DNA from: Daphnia pulex
Lineage: Eukaryota > Arthropoda > Branchiopoda > Diplostraca > Daphniidae
Direction: 5' to 3'
NCBI RefSeq assembly: GCF_021134715.1
Contig: NC_060021.1
Coordinates: 2,356,001 to 2,420,000 of the forward strand
DNA length: 64,000 bases
The position numbers and the translations under genes were made by a program. The notes beneath the pieces were generated by a model. It did no database searches, was not told where the DNA came from, and saw only the letters and a list, made by a program, of their open reading frames with translations. Position 1 is the stretch's first letter; each line of letters starts with the position of its first letter. Positions 1 to 8,986 of this stretch are shown in pieces.

Positions 1-1218
1 TGTTCCTGGCACCCGAGAGTGTTGAAGTAATTCAAACAAGTCGTGCCTCAAAGAAATCTCCGCTGCCAACTAAGTTGCCGAACCCCAGCGAAGGCATGAT
101 TCCTGAAAGGTTGCTGTTTAACCCTAATCCCCTTGTCTGTCAGCTGAAAGCCTCGTTTTCATGTTCCAAGACTCTCTTACTTTCCTGACTTGTTCAAGAG
201 AAGACTATCTCTGTTTCGTTAACTGAATTAGTGCATTATTCCACACACTTGATAAAGGTAACTTGTCCTTCCATCCATGTGTTAAATACAATGCATTTAT
301 TTCTGACCACAATCTGACAGTCATTTTACATCAACAGAGAGAACCTACGAAAAAATGTTCATTCAAATCGAATGAAAATTTGACCACTTTTCGCCTTGCG
401 AAAACATTGGTTTCCTATAAGGTTCTCTTGGATGTCCGGACACTTTCGGTGCCTACTGTATAAAAAATAGTACAAAAAACTTGACGTCGACAAAAATGAT
501 GCAAAACAGGTGACTAAGGTGACTACACTTGGACTCCGATACGATAACGGTAAGAAATAAATTTCCATGGTAACCACCAAGATAATAAAGACCTAATTAA
601 GAGATATATTGACGTAACAACAATAGCGACCGCAACATCAATATGTTTTTTAGGCTTTTAAAATTCCGTGGAATTCCACTATGGTAGGGGCAGCGTTCGA
701 AAGATCAATTGCGATTTAAATCGAAAATGATTTAAATCGCGATTTAAATCAACTGGTCTGTGATTTTGATTTTGATCTAAGTCACTTTTTTTAATTTTTT
801 TGTGTGATTTTATGATTTTAAATCACATTTTCACAAATTAAAATCATTTTTTAGATTTCTGCCGACAGGCAGAGCTATAGTTGACATCTATAACTCTGCG
901 ACAGGTGACAGATAACAAAGATTTTGTCAAATTGGCAATATTGCACAATAATTTTTTTCCATATTAAACATCGGCTACTTATAAATCCTGTCACTTCTGT
1001 TACTGTCTTGTCAATTCTGTCATATCCGTGTGTCAGATTCAGATAGTGATGCTACTGTTAATCAAGCTACGGTTGTTCAGTGGTTTCAGATAGGGATATT
1101 AAGCAAGCAGCTTCAAGCAGCTACTTCAAATTGGCAGCGCCACTTTAAGGTTTATAGTTATAAAACTAAACTTATTAATATTTAAGTCACGCATTAATGT
1201 TACATCTGTCATTAAATT
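1..1218. other. Gene-free stretch with an AT-rich palindromic patch
   Basis: I see no supported gene here. Around 705-760 there are several copies of the palindrome GATTTAAATC in both orientations, followed by T-rich sequence, as in decayed non-autonomous DNA transposons. A start resembling a hAT terminus (CAGCGTTCGAAAG near 690) is visible, but I found no matching far end. Short open frames at 263-580 have no recognisable content. Confidence 0.4.
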
Positions 1219-1430
1219 AGATCCATAAAAAGGAATATATTAAGTATTTAGAAGAACTAGCCATCTTAAATCAAGCCAAAGCTCAGAAGAGCAAGAGAGT
1301 TGAGACACCATCCAAGACGCGATTGTGTGATGAGCAGAAACAAGCTCTTAAGATTAAAAAAAAGAAGAATTCTTCGCACGAAAATCAACCAAATTACCAA
1401 AAACTGTACAAGACTGTTTACACCAATCTA
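1219..1430 (+). pseudogene. Lysine-rich coding-like remnant, unrecognised
   Basis: An open plus-strand frame of about 65 codons has no ATG and reads as a charged, lysine- and glutamate-rich peptide (for example KEYIKYLEELAILNQ near its start). It runs directly into the left inverted repeat of the MITE at 1431, so it may be a transposon or exon remnant interrupted by that insertion. I do not recognise a family. A non-coding chance frame is also possible. Confidence 0.2.
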
Positions 1431-2130
1431 GGGGAGGGGGGGTTAGTTGTCAGGTGCATTTTTCCTGAATTTTTTTGAATATTTTGAATACTACTGGTAA
1501 AATGAATGAATGAATCAGATTCAGATTTAAATTCTCTATGAATTGATCGTATTTGTTTACAATGTTCAATTACACGAAATTGTGAAATTGAGAAAAACTG
1601 CAAAAAAAAAGTCTGCCAACTTGCCCCACCTACGGGGTAAGTTGGCTGCTGACGATTCTCCATTGCTCCAACATTTCTAGTTCGAATTTTGAAAACTTGC
1701 AACTCAGCACCTGGTGAGAAATCCGTATGGCAACATGCCCCTCAAAATTTCTGACAACTAACCCCACAGGGTGCTTTTCGAACAAATAAATTGACAACTA
1801 AATAACTTTTAAATGTATAAATGTCGGGTTTCTTTTAAAAATAAGACAAATATTAATTCTATTTGGCTAATGGGTTTTCTGACACTCTTAGAGTTTTATA
1901 CTATGAGAAAAATAAAAAGTGCTGAGAGGCCCAATAAAACTTTTTGCCGTTTTCTTTTCTTCTTGCTATAACTCCTGTTGGGGAAGTCGTATACTTTTGA
2001 AATTTTGTATGAGCAATCTGGGTGTTGTCTTTCATATTTCGTGTAAAAGGCTTGATTGGTTTTGGTCTGTAAGGGGTCTAATTAGCAATATGCAAACTTA
2101 CCCCACCTGCCAACTAGCCCCCCTCTCCCC
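1431..2130. mobile_element. MITE-like element with imperfect terminal inverted repeats
   Basis: The left end at 1431-1456 (ggggagggggggttagttg...) is the imperfect reverse complement of the right end at 2104-2130. The trinucleotide CTA lies immediately outside both ends and could be the target duplication. Inside, 1613-1645 forms a further hairpin (GCCAACTTGCCCC...GGGGTAAGTTGGC). There is no transposase frame, so it would be non-autonomous. The superfamily is not assigned. Confidence 0.55.
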
Positions 2131-2160
2131 CTATCATCCATATATAATAAGAGAACAAGC

Positions 2161-2253
2161 TTTTGGGGGAGGAGCCTGTGTCTGTCACGAACATTTTGGG
2201 GGAGGAGCTTATTCATGTCACGGGCATTTGGGGGAGGAGCTTATTCATGTCAC
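2161..2253. repeat. Three tandem ~31-bp GGGGGAGGAG units
   Basis: Three imperfect head-to-tail units each contain TTTGGGGGAGGAGC followed by a segment ending TGTCAC. Units 2 and 3 are nearly identical and unit 1 is more diverged. The array lies just right of the MITE at 1431-2130. Its function is unknown. Confidence 0.7.
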
Positions 2254-2340
2254 ATTGCGAACACGCTGTGATTGGTCAGTCGCAAATCACCACCAGATGT
2301 CTATAGCATCGCCGTGATGACGCAATCTTCAAGTAAGGCA

Positions 2341-3163
2341 GGGGAGAGTGGGGCGATCTGGCGTTCGGGTCAGATGGCTCAATTGATTTCTTGATGGGTT
2401 AGAATTGCAATAAGATATTGAAAAAATCAGGAGATGTAGATGTTAGTAATGCGCATCTTAAAACCAAATTTCATGGTAGTACGACGAACGGTTGAGGAAT
2501 GAAAAATGGAAAAAAATTTCGTCTTAAAATTGGGTCGTCCTACCTTGACTTTTGAATGAAATATCGGCTTTCCCGATTACTTTAAAATTATAAAAAAAAT
2601 ATGGAAAATATTCTACCTTATCTTCTCTTTAATCCTGTTTATTTTTTTTTATTTACAATAGTTTAAATAAGATATATTCAATAATATACCAAGACCCCTT
2701 TGTTGGGGGCGCATCGGCCACACAGCGTCGGGGCTTTTTGGCTTACATAAAATTGCATATGATAGCAGTAAAATTATTTTTGGTCAACTTTTTTCGTGTT
2801 TTTAGTCAACTACCATACTTATTTAAGCTTTTTTATTGATATTCCGTTGGTGGGTTGCATTATTTGGTTATTTTTTTTAATTTTGAGTTTCTACTGTCAG
2901 TCAACGGTTTTTCCGTAAGAAATACAGGGGCCGAGACACCCCGGCGGTGTGAGCAAGTGACCCCGTATCTGGGGCGGGTTTGCTCTCTTTTTTTTTATCG
3001 GTAATAACCTAGTCTTAATTTATTTAGATCGGATTGAAAAAATCACCATTTAAAGTAGGAAGGATTCATTTTCTTTTAAGATTTGGTGGATCTAAATACG
3101 TTGGAAAATAAGGGAATGGGAGCTAAGAGAAAAAAAAAGTGAGCCAGTCACCCCACTCTCCCC
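2341..3163. mobile_element. MITE-like element with GGGGAGAGTGGGG inverted repeats
   Basis: The left terminus GGGGAGAGTGGGGCGATCTG is matched by the reverse complement of the right terminus at about 3142-3163 (GCCAGTCACCCCACTCTCCC), giving inverted repeats of about 22 bp around 823 bp of non-coding sequence. The interior holds GC-rich blocks (2690-2740, 2925-2985) in an AT-rich background. No clear target duplication is visible. The termini resemble those of the neighbouring element at 1431-2130, suggesting related families. Confidence 0.6.
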
Positions 3164-3204
3164 TACTGACTGGGCAGATTTCCCACGATAAAATTTATTA
3201 TGGG

Positions 3205-3400
3205 CAGCTGATCCACGTGGTATTAAGCTACAAGCGAATAGCAAAAGATTCTGACTTTACGCTAGACCAAAGTTTCCCGGATTTGACCAGTGCTCACAGG
3301 TTACTCGTTGATTATATAATTGCGGATGCTTTACCTCTTTCTACGGCTGAGTCATTGTTTTTTCGGGCAATGCTGTTAAAGCAGAGTTGCAGAGCAGCTT
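3205..3400 (+). pseudogene. Possible hAT-type transposase remnant
   Basis: A plus-strand frame contains the stretch LLVDYIIADALPLSTAES followed by FFRAML. That arrangement (hydrophobic helix, 'LPLS.VES..FR') is typical of the region before the catalytic core in BED-finger hAT transposases. The fragment is short, has no clear start and no catalytic residues, so it is a relic at most. The match rests on pattern recognition alone. Confidence 0.3.
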
Positions 3401-3477
3401 TTTTAAAAATACTGAAAAGGAATTTCCCACTAGGCCTACATGCTACAAACACGCTTGGGCTTTTATTCAAATTTTAA

Positions 3478-4521
3478 TGCTTTTTTTATGAAACTCGTCG
3501 GACCAGTTTTTACTTTCGATTGCCCAATAGTGGCCGCCAGTTTGCCTAAGAATGATAATAAATGACTAAGAATTCGTCAAGTTTCAATACTTATTGGAAG
3601 CTTTAAAAAGTGAAAGATGTGAGCAAGATAAGCAGATTTAATCCGCCGCGATGGAGTTCTTCAAGATGAATAAACTATTAGATCAAAGTTGCGCTTTACT
3701 CGTTGGAATGATCAGTCTAGTGGTCCATTGAAAATCGAAATTAACAATCAACGTAGCTCGCCAACTTGACATTGATCAACGGGAATACATTTACGCTATT
3801 CAAGGCCGTTAGAATAATGTGATCTGCATCAATCTGTCTACGTCAACCTATAAATGGAGAAAATAATGAAAAAGAAATAATCGAAATGATCTTACTCTCA
3901 AATATTTCATGTTGCTGGCAGGTTAATATGAACGATATAATGGAAGTATACTTGACGAACCCTTTCAGCTGACTAATAACGGTAAAGTGTTTCATTTGAA
4001 AAACTTGACTACTGATCACATTGACTTTGAAGCTATTTCCTTGGATTATAAAGCAGCTGTAAAACAGCTGCCGCAAACATTTTTTTCAAAACAGTTGTGA
4101 TGACGTACATGGGGTACATGCAGGTTCAAATTTAAAGGACATGTTCTAGTTGTGGTCCATTTGGAAAATGTTGGTAAATGGTTTATGTTCAGCAAATTTT
4201 TTTGTTGAACTCAACTTAATAATGATACAGCACAGAAAGATGAGTCATATTGTCGTGTTTGTAGCAAAAGATAAGGGGACCAAAGATCTGTCACGGTGTA
4301 TGGTGTAACACGTAGACGTGCCTACCCTTATCGCGGGCTTATCACAACTTGGGCATTTTTGAGGCGCTGGACAATTTTGTTATCGCTTTAAAAATCCAGG
4401 GCAATTTCAGTATGACTCGTCTTTTGCTCTGTTCTCGTTGCTTCATTATTCAATTTCCTTAAAAGTTATACAAAGCTGGTAATTCATTTGAATTGTAAAT
4501 CAACCCACATCACCTCCAGCT
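3478..4521. other. No gene recognised
   Basis: AT-rich sequence with scattered short frames. I see no repeat, RNA gene or coding signature that I can support. Confidence 0.4.
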
Positions 4522-4790
4522 ATGAAAGTGCAGTACGACGAAGATAACATTCTAGGCCGTGGGTTCTACGTACTCCATCGTCTTCCGCGGGAATTTTAAT
4601 CTTCAACCGGTGGCCGTCAAGAGAATCCAGTTGATTGACGCCAGAGGTTAACGGAGAGGATGAAGCCGATTTGGCCAGTCTTCATCACCCGAACGTCGCC
4701 AACTCTTACATTCAGAAAGCGACACGCATTTCAAGTACTACGCCCTGGAATTATGCGCCGCCTCGTTTGTCCTTTTTGTTTGCCAAATTA
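4522..4790 (+). pseudogene. Broken protein-kinase N-lobe fragment (IRE1-like)
   Basis: Short pieces of a kinase N-lobe appear in three successive frames: a glycine-loop-like ILGRG near 4552, then VFRGNFNLQPVAVKRIQLID with the VAVK lysine motif near 4580-4640, then DEADLASLHHPNV near 4656-4697. A further piece reads YYALELCAASF. Two frameshifts and at least one in-frame stop separate them. The order (Gly loop, Lys, alpha-C region with 'LxxLxHPNV') is that of a Ser/Thr kinase. Resemblance to the IRE1-like kinases common in Daphnia is an inference. It is a non-functional fragment. Confidence 0.6.
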
Positions 4791-5154
4791 AAATTTTTTT
4801 CGAAATTCCCGTGTCGTTATTCAAAATACGATAGGAAAAAATCAGTCAATTCTATATGAATCGCATACTATAACAATGATAGCATCACATAACATTATCG
4901 GTAACAGATAGAATTAAATATAAAATAAAAAAGAAAAGAAGAATATGTCGGATTCTATGCATTGGTCCTTATTTGAAATAAGGACCACATATGCCATAAC
5001 AACTGAAAAAAATCGGTAATTGCTAGCTTTTACTGCAAGAATAAGCGTTTCGTGTTGTTGAGTGAGTTTTTGTTGGACGCCCTTTGGCTTTGTACGTTTT
5101 GGAAAAAAATTCCGTTGCGATCCGGTTATCATCCTTTAATAATACCGTTCGTTG
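4791..5154. other. Left flank of the retrotransposon, no gene seen
   Basis: AT-rich sequence with no supported gene. It ends at the insertion site of the LTR element; the same flank resumes at 19287. Confidence 0.4.
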
Positions 5155-5158
5155 TTAG
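5155..5158. repeat. Target-site duplication TTAG, left copy
   Basis: TTAG immediately precedes the TG...CA-bounded LTR at 5159 and is repeated at 19283-19286 just after the other LTR. Four-base duplications are usual for Ty3/gypsy integration. Confidence 0.85.
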
Positions 5159-5441
5159 TGTGATGATGAGTCACAAGAGTCAAAACACGAGAGGTGCGGT
5201 TAAAGGTGTATTGAGAAACAACCAAGACAACTGTAACACGATTACAAGCATAAGCTAGTGACCGTATACAACGAGACCTCAAATAGATCGAATGTCCGAT
5301 TTATATACGGGATGATGAGCGATGGCTTGTCTGATGGTAGCCATGCCTGTTAAAGTAATTAAGAAGGTGCGTATGGTAAACGCATCAACAAGTGTGAGAA
5401 CTTGTCAATGGCTTTGCCATATGCTGTGAATTAACATTACA
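5159..5441 (-). repeat. 3' LTR
   Basis: The plus strand starts TGTGATGATGAG and ends AACATTACA, giving TG...CA termini. By eye it is identical to 19000-19282. The sense strand contains a TATATAAAT box at 5299-5308. Confidence 0.95.
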
Positions 5442-5452
5442 CTCCTCCCCTG
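5442..5452 (-). promoter_or_regulatory. Polypurine tract (plus-strand primer site)
   Basis: On the sense strand CAGGGGAGGAG directly abuts the first base of the 3' LTR (TGTAATG...). This is the position and composition expected of the polypurine tract that primes plus-strand DNA synthesis. Confidence 0.85.
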
Positions 5453-5660
5453 CTTGGAGATGTTCCAAACTGGGAAGGGGCGTGATCTTCTAACATTGGC
5501 AAAGCACAGCATCACTACATGTAAGATTAAAAGCACAACATTGCTACATATAAGGTCACTAAAACAGGCAAGAATGGTAAAAATCACTAAACAGGCAAGA
5601 GTGGCAAAAATCTGCATAAAGGTAAATGGTCAATGCTACTGGTGATTATTGTTATGTTTT

Positions 5661-5681
5661 CCTCCCCCTTTTTTTTTTTTT
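5661..5681 (-). repeat. A13-G5 purine tract after the last ORF
   Basis: The sense strand reads thirteen A residues followed by GGGGGAGG, starting 12 nt after the stop of the 208-residue ORF. It is the shortest of the four A-tracts that follow the 3' reading frames, and it could also act as an additional polypurine primer site. Confidence 0.7.
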
Positions 5682-5693
5682 AAAAGTTTGTAA

Positions 5694-6320
5694 TCAACGA
5701 TCGTCTCCATATCGACGGTTGAGGCTGCGGAGAGCGGAAAAATACCGCTGTTTCAGTTCCTCCTGGTCGATTATGAATTGTTTGATTAAATTCAGTTGTT
5801 CCAGCGCAAGGGCCGGATTGTTCTCGGGCGTCGGACGAGTGTTAGTCTGGGGAGCTGCTGGGCCGGCAGGGGCGGCAGGCTGTTGCTCCGGCGTCTGGAC
5901 GGTGGTGGAAACGGGTCGTGGAGCCTGCGGTCTTATGGAGGGGACCACTGCTATGACCTGTCGAGTCCTATTTTTCGAAATCGGAACCGGGGAAGGTTCA
6001 TCGTCGTCGTCTGATGAATAGGGGGGAGGCGAAAATACAACGCGGTTGTATTTAATTTTAGAAGAGCGTGCTGTAGACGGCCGCTTAACGCCCCGTGTTT
6101 TCTGGTCGTCAGGAGAAGTGTACGAAGTCGATGTCCCAGGTTCCGGCTCCGGCTCGTTCGATGGAGACGGTGAAGTTTGTAAGTCATCAGACGGATAACT
6201 CCGGTATTCGGTCCTAGGAAGAGGCCATTCAATTACTCGGCCAACTACTGGTGGCGTAGTGAGTTCCACTTCGTCGTGGATGAAGTCAGGTCCAAGAAGA
6301 AGTCGACCACGTCCGGCCAT
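5694..6320 (-). CDS. Accessory protein of the retroelement, 208 aa, unknown
   Basis: This is the last reading frame before the 3' LTR. The start MAGRGRLLLG is basic and glycine-rich. The middle is disordered, rich in Pro, Ser and Asp, with a SPPPYSSDDDD segment that contains a PPxY motif, the type of short motif that recruits Nedd4-family ligases in retroviral budding. The last 35 residues form a charged helix (LIKQFIIDQEELKQRYF) that resembles the C-terminus of the neighbouring 189-residue protein. I recognise no known family. Intact length without stops in a recent element suggests it is used. The PPxY role is inference; the same sequence could be incidental in a proline-rich region. Confidence 0.7.
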   Translation of the reverse strand: MAGRGRLLLGPDFIHDEVELTTPPVVGRVIEWPLPRTEYRSYPSDDLQTSPSPSNEPEPEPGTSTSYTSPDDQKTRGVKRPSTARSSKIKYNRVVFSPPPYSSDDDDEPSPVPISKNRTRQVIAVVPSIRPQAPRPVSTTVQTPEQQPAAPAGPAAPQTNTRPTPENNPALALEQLNLIKQFIIDQEELKQRYFSALRSLNRRYGDDR

Positions 6321-6474
6321 GATGAACAGGATAAAATATGTGGTAGCGAAGTGAAGAAAGAAAAGATTTTACAGCGATATTTATAGTAGATAGTCGAAAA
6401 AGATCGCAAGAGAGAAGTTGGGGTGGTAACTAACTTAAAGAAGGTGCAGACAAGATGAATCTATATATTATTAT

Positions 6475-6476
<2 letters not shown>

Positions 6477-6509
<33 letters not shown>
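6477..6509 (-). repeat. A33 tract between accessory ORFs (sense strand)
   Basis: Thirty-three uninterrupted T on the plus strand, that is A33 in the element's sense, 60 nt downstream of the 189-residue ORF stop. It belongs to a set of A-tracts following each 3' ORF. Confidence 0.9.
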
Positions 6510-6512
<3 letters not shown>

Positions 6513-6569
6513 GACGTCAAAGTCATTAATCACTGTCAAAGACAGTAGCTAAGTCGAAGAGTAAAGTAG

Positions 6570-7139
6570 CTAAGATGAATAAATTCTTTTTCGTGCTTGC
6601 TTCAGTTGCTGGGCCTGGGAGTAAAAACGTCGATATAGTTCACGGCTGTCGCGGTTGTATTGGTTAATGAGGTCCTTCCTGTTTTGCTGATACTCCTCCT
6701 CGCTTCGGAGAAGAATTGGGGGAGCGTACATCTGCTCAGCTTCTCCGCTGCAGTCGTTGTTGGGGAGTCCTGGTGGAAGGGGGGAAACTGCTTTTTCGTC
6801 CGAGGCGAAGTTTAGTGGTAGATCAGGGTTCGGCTCCGTCGATCCGCTATCGATTGAACTTACGTCGTCGTAGTAAAGATCGTCGCTGTGTAGTGGATCT
6901 TCGTCTTCCGGATCCGCTTCGTGAAGTGTTATTAGTGAATCTGCTTCAAGGTCGATTTGTTCTTTGTTGTTAATAAATCTCCTTTCTGTTTGAAACACTA
7001 CAGTTTCGCTGCTGCTGCTAATTACTTCCGCTGGTATTTTCCTTACTCTTGCTTCTACGTCCAGGAGTACCACGGTCTTTTCTTTTCTATCAGCTACTAA
7101 CGCGAACGTTCTCTTTAGCACTTTTGCGTTGGCGTCCAT
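6570..7139 (-). CDS. Accessory protein of the retroelement, 189 aa, unknown
   Basis: The N-terminal ~60 residues look folded (MDANAKVLKRTFALVADR then KEKTVVLLDVEARVRKIP). An acidic, disordered middle follows (DPEDEDPLHSDDLYYDD), and the C-terminal ~40 residues form a strongly charged helix (LINQYNRDSRELYRRF). That helix aligns with the C-terminus of the 208-residue protein at roughly one-third identity, suggesting the two share an ancestral module or partner. A plausible splice acceptor, ACCCAAGCAG, lies just upstream of the start (about 7145). I do not recognise the family. Neighbours are the ankyrin ORF upstream and an A33 tract downstream. Confidence 0.7.
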   Translation of the reverse strand: MDANAKVLKRTFALVADRKEKTVVLLDVEARVRKIPAEVISSSSETVVFQTERRFINNKEQIDLEADSLITLHEADPEDEDPLHSDDLYYDDVSSIDSGSTEPNPDLPLNFASDEKAVSPLPPGLPNNDCSGEAEQMYAPPILLRSEEEYQQNRKDLINQYNRDSRELYRRFYSQAQQLKQARKRIYSS

Positions 7140-7237
7140 GTAAGCTGCTTGGGTAAAATCGATTCATTAGTGATGCTATGTCAAGGCAATGACTAAAAAG
7201 GCGGTAACTACGATTTATTGGCTAATTAGCATCTTTC

Positions 7238-7287
7238 TTTTTTTTTTTTTTTTTTTTAGCATTAAATGTTATTGGCTTTTTTTTTTT
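7238..7287 (-). repeat. Two A-tracts after the ankyrin ORF (sense strand)
   Basis: Plus-strand T runs at 7238-7257 (20) and 7277-7287 (11). In the sense direction these A-tracts lie 110-160 nt downstream of the ankyrin ORF stop and upstream of the 189-residue ORF. Confidence 0.85.
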
Positions 7288-7398
7288 AGGTTTTTCTTTT
7301 TGTTGTTTGTAAACAACTATTAGCTGCTACTGGTGATTACTACAACGCTTTGCTACCATTGTATCTTTTTATTATTATTATTATTATTTTTAATTCCT

Positions 7399-8838
7399 TT
7401 ATTCTAATTCGTTTAGATCGTCGTCATCTTCATTCTCGGAAGGCGTTATTTTGTTGTCGGCAATAATGTTTTTCTCGACGTCGCTGTCTGATTCGCTTGT
7501 TATCAAAGAATAGTCCCGTCGGTATCCAGGTGGTGGGGGTAGTTTTGATTTCGCTTTGTCTATTAGGCGTTTAAAATTTCGTAATTTGAGACTTGGTGCA
7601 CCGTCGTCTAGGCGTGACATTTCGGTTCTTGTAGGGTAGATGTTCTCGTTGATTTTTCGTGGCGGAATAGGGATGTGCTTAATTGGCGGTCCTTCTTCCA
7701 AGTCTGGCATATCCTCGTAGTTTCCTTTTTGGGAGGTCTCGTCCGACATTATGTTCATGGCTGCTATCGCTTTCTCGATTCTGTCAGAATTATTGTAATA
7801 AAATCTAGTGTCGAGTGTTTTATAGGCCTTTTTCCTATTTTCATGGTTGTAGAGGCGTAAATATTGATAGACGGCATTCCTGCCATCTTTTTCTGCGGCC
7901 ATGATTGGAGTTTCGTGGTTACGATTTCCAAGTTCCAGGCGGGCTCCGTGAGAAATCAATACCCTTAACGTAGGTATATCATTCACGAAGTGTGCGGGCG
8001 TGTTTCCATTATTGTCCTGTAGATTTACGTGTGCTCCGTGGTATAGTAGGATGTCGGCAATTTCATGGCGGTTTTTTTCCACTGCTAGATGGATATAAGA
8101 AAGAGATTTATGCACTTTTGTGTTGACAATGTGCTGGAATCTGTCTAGCTCTACTAGAGCCCTTATGGTTTCGATGTCGTTTCTTCTTATAGCCACTGAA
8201 ATGGGGCAGCTGAATTTTCTGTTGATTAGAAATGACTCGACTTTTGGGTTTTGGCTGAGGATGTAATCGATACAATTCCTAGCCTGATGGCTTATTGCCA
8301 AAGTCAAAGGAAATTCCTGATTAACCAGATCGTGCTCTAAAAGGTTTTTCTTGTAAATATGGACGAACCGTATACTATTTACGTCATCCCGTGAGATGAG
8401 TATTTCTGTGATTGTTCTAGCCAATCGATCTCCGCTGTAGATTGTGGCGCCCTTGTAGATCAAGTCTTCAATCATGTTAATTCGGTGTAATCGTACCGCG
8501 GTCACTAACGCCGTTTCATTCTTTGAGTTACTTTTTTCGACGTCTGCATCGTGTTCTAGGAGAATCTTGAAACATTTGTACGAATTATGTTTGATAGCTA
8601 CCAGAAGAGGCGTTTTTTGTCGATAGCTGTTCTCAATGTCCTCTGGGTGTCGCGTAAGCCAATACTTCAGCTCGGTGTGACTGTCCATCAAAACCAGTTC
8701 GTGAATTTTCGGGGTGGTTTTTTCAATTCCATGTTTCCGGTTGGGAGGAAAAGCATTTCTCCTACTCATGTGGGTAGTGCTAAAGGTCCAAATCCGTTGA
8801 CGTTCCGAGGGGGTCGTTGCAAAATCCTCTTGGTTCAT
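7399..8838 (-). CDS. Ankyrin-repeat protein encoded inside the retroelement, 479 aa
   Basis: From about residue 43 to 330 the protein is built of ankyrin repeats. Clear examples are TPLLVAIKHNSYKCFKILLE, a HLAVEKNRHEIADILLYHGA unit, and NLQDNNGNTPAHFVN followed by ISHGARLELGNRNHETPI. Ankyrin repeats bind other proteins. The ~150-residue tail is disordered and charged, ending in an acidic cluster (SENEDDDDLNELE). There is no signal peptide, so a cytosolic or nuclear place is likely. It lies between env and the small ORFs in the same orientation, inside intact LTRs, and has no introns. A captured host or viral gene is the simplest explanation; ankyrin proteins in large DNA viruses often target ubiquitin ligases or NF-kB signalling, but that role here is only inference. 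Confidence 0.88.
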   Translation of the reverse strand: MNQEDFATTPSERQRIWTFSTTHMSRRNAFPPNRKHGIEKTTPKIHELVLMDSHTELKYWLTRHPEDIENSYRQKTPLLVAIKHNSYKCFKILLEHDADVEKSNSKNETALVTAVRLHRINMIEDLIYKGATIYSGDRLARTITEILISRDDVNSIRFVHIYKKNLLEHDLVNQEFPLTLAISHQARNCIDYILSQNPKVESFLINRKFSCPISVAIRRNDIETIRALVELDRFQHIVNTKVHKSLSYIHLAVEKNRHEIADILLYHGAHVNLQDNNGNTPAHFVNDIPTLRVLISHGARLELGNRNHETPIMAAEKDGRNAVYQYLRLYNHENRKKAYKTLDTRFYYNNSDRIEKAIAAMNIMSDETSQKGNYEDMPDLEEGPPIKHIPIPPRKINENIYPTRTEMSRLDDGAPSLKLRNFKRLIDKAKSKLPPPPGYRRDYSLITSESDSDVEKNIIADNKITPSENEDDDDLNELE

Positions 8839-8890
8839 TTTTTTCTTTTCTTTTCTATGATGATATGGTTTTTTGGATATTAGAAGGTGG

Positions 8891-8905
8891 TTTTTTTTTT
8901 TTTTT
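8891..8905 (-). repeat. A15 tract after env (sense strand)
   Basis: Fifteen T on the plus strand, about 80 nt downstream of the env stop in the sense direction and about 50 nt upstream of the ankyrin ORF start. Confidence 0.85.
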
Positions 8906-8986
8906 AAACATATTTTTGTATATAGTTATTCAAAACATTTCTACTCTACTCCATGCTGCGATAAGTATGTTGTCAATTGTCAGCAG

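Noticed and set aside
2161..2253. CRISPR-like array
   Set aside because: Only three adjacent units with no spacers, in a eukaryotic context; it is a simple tandem repeat.
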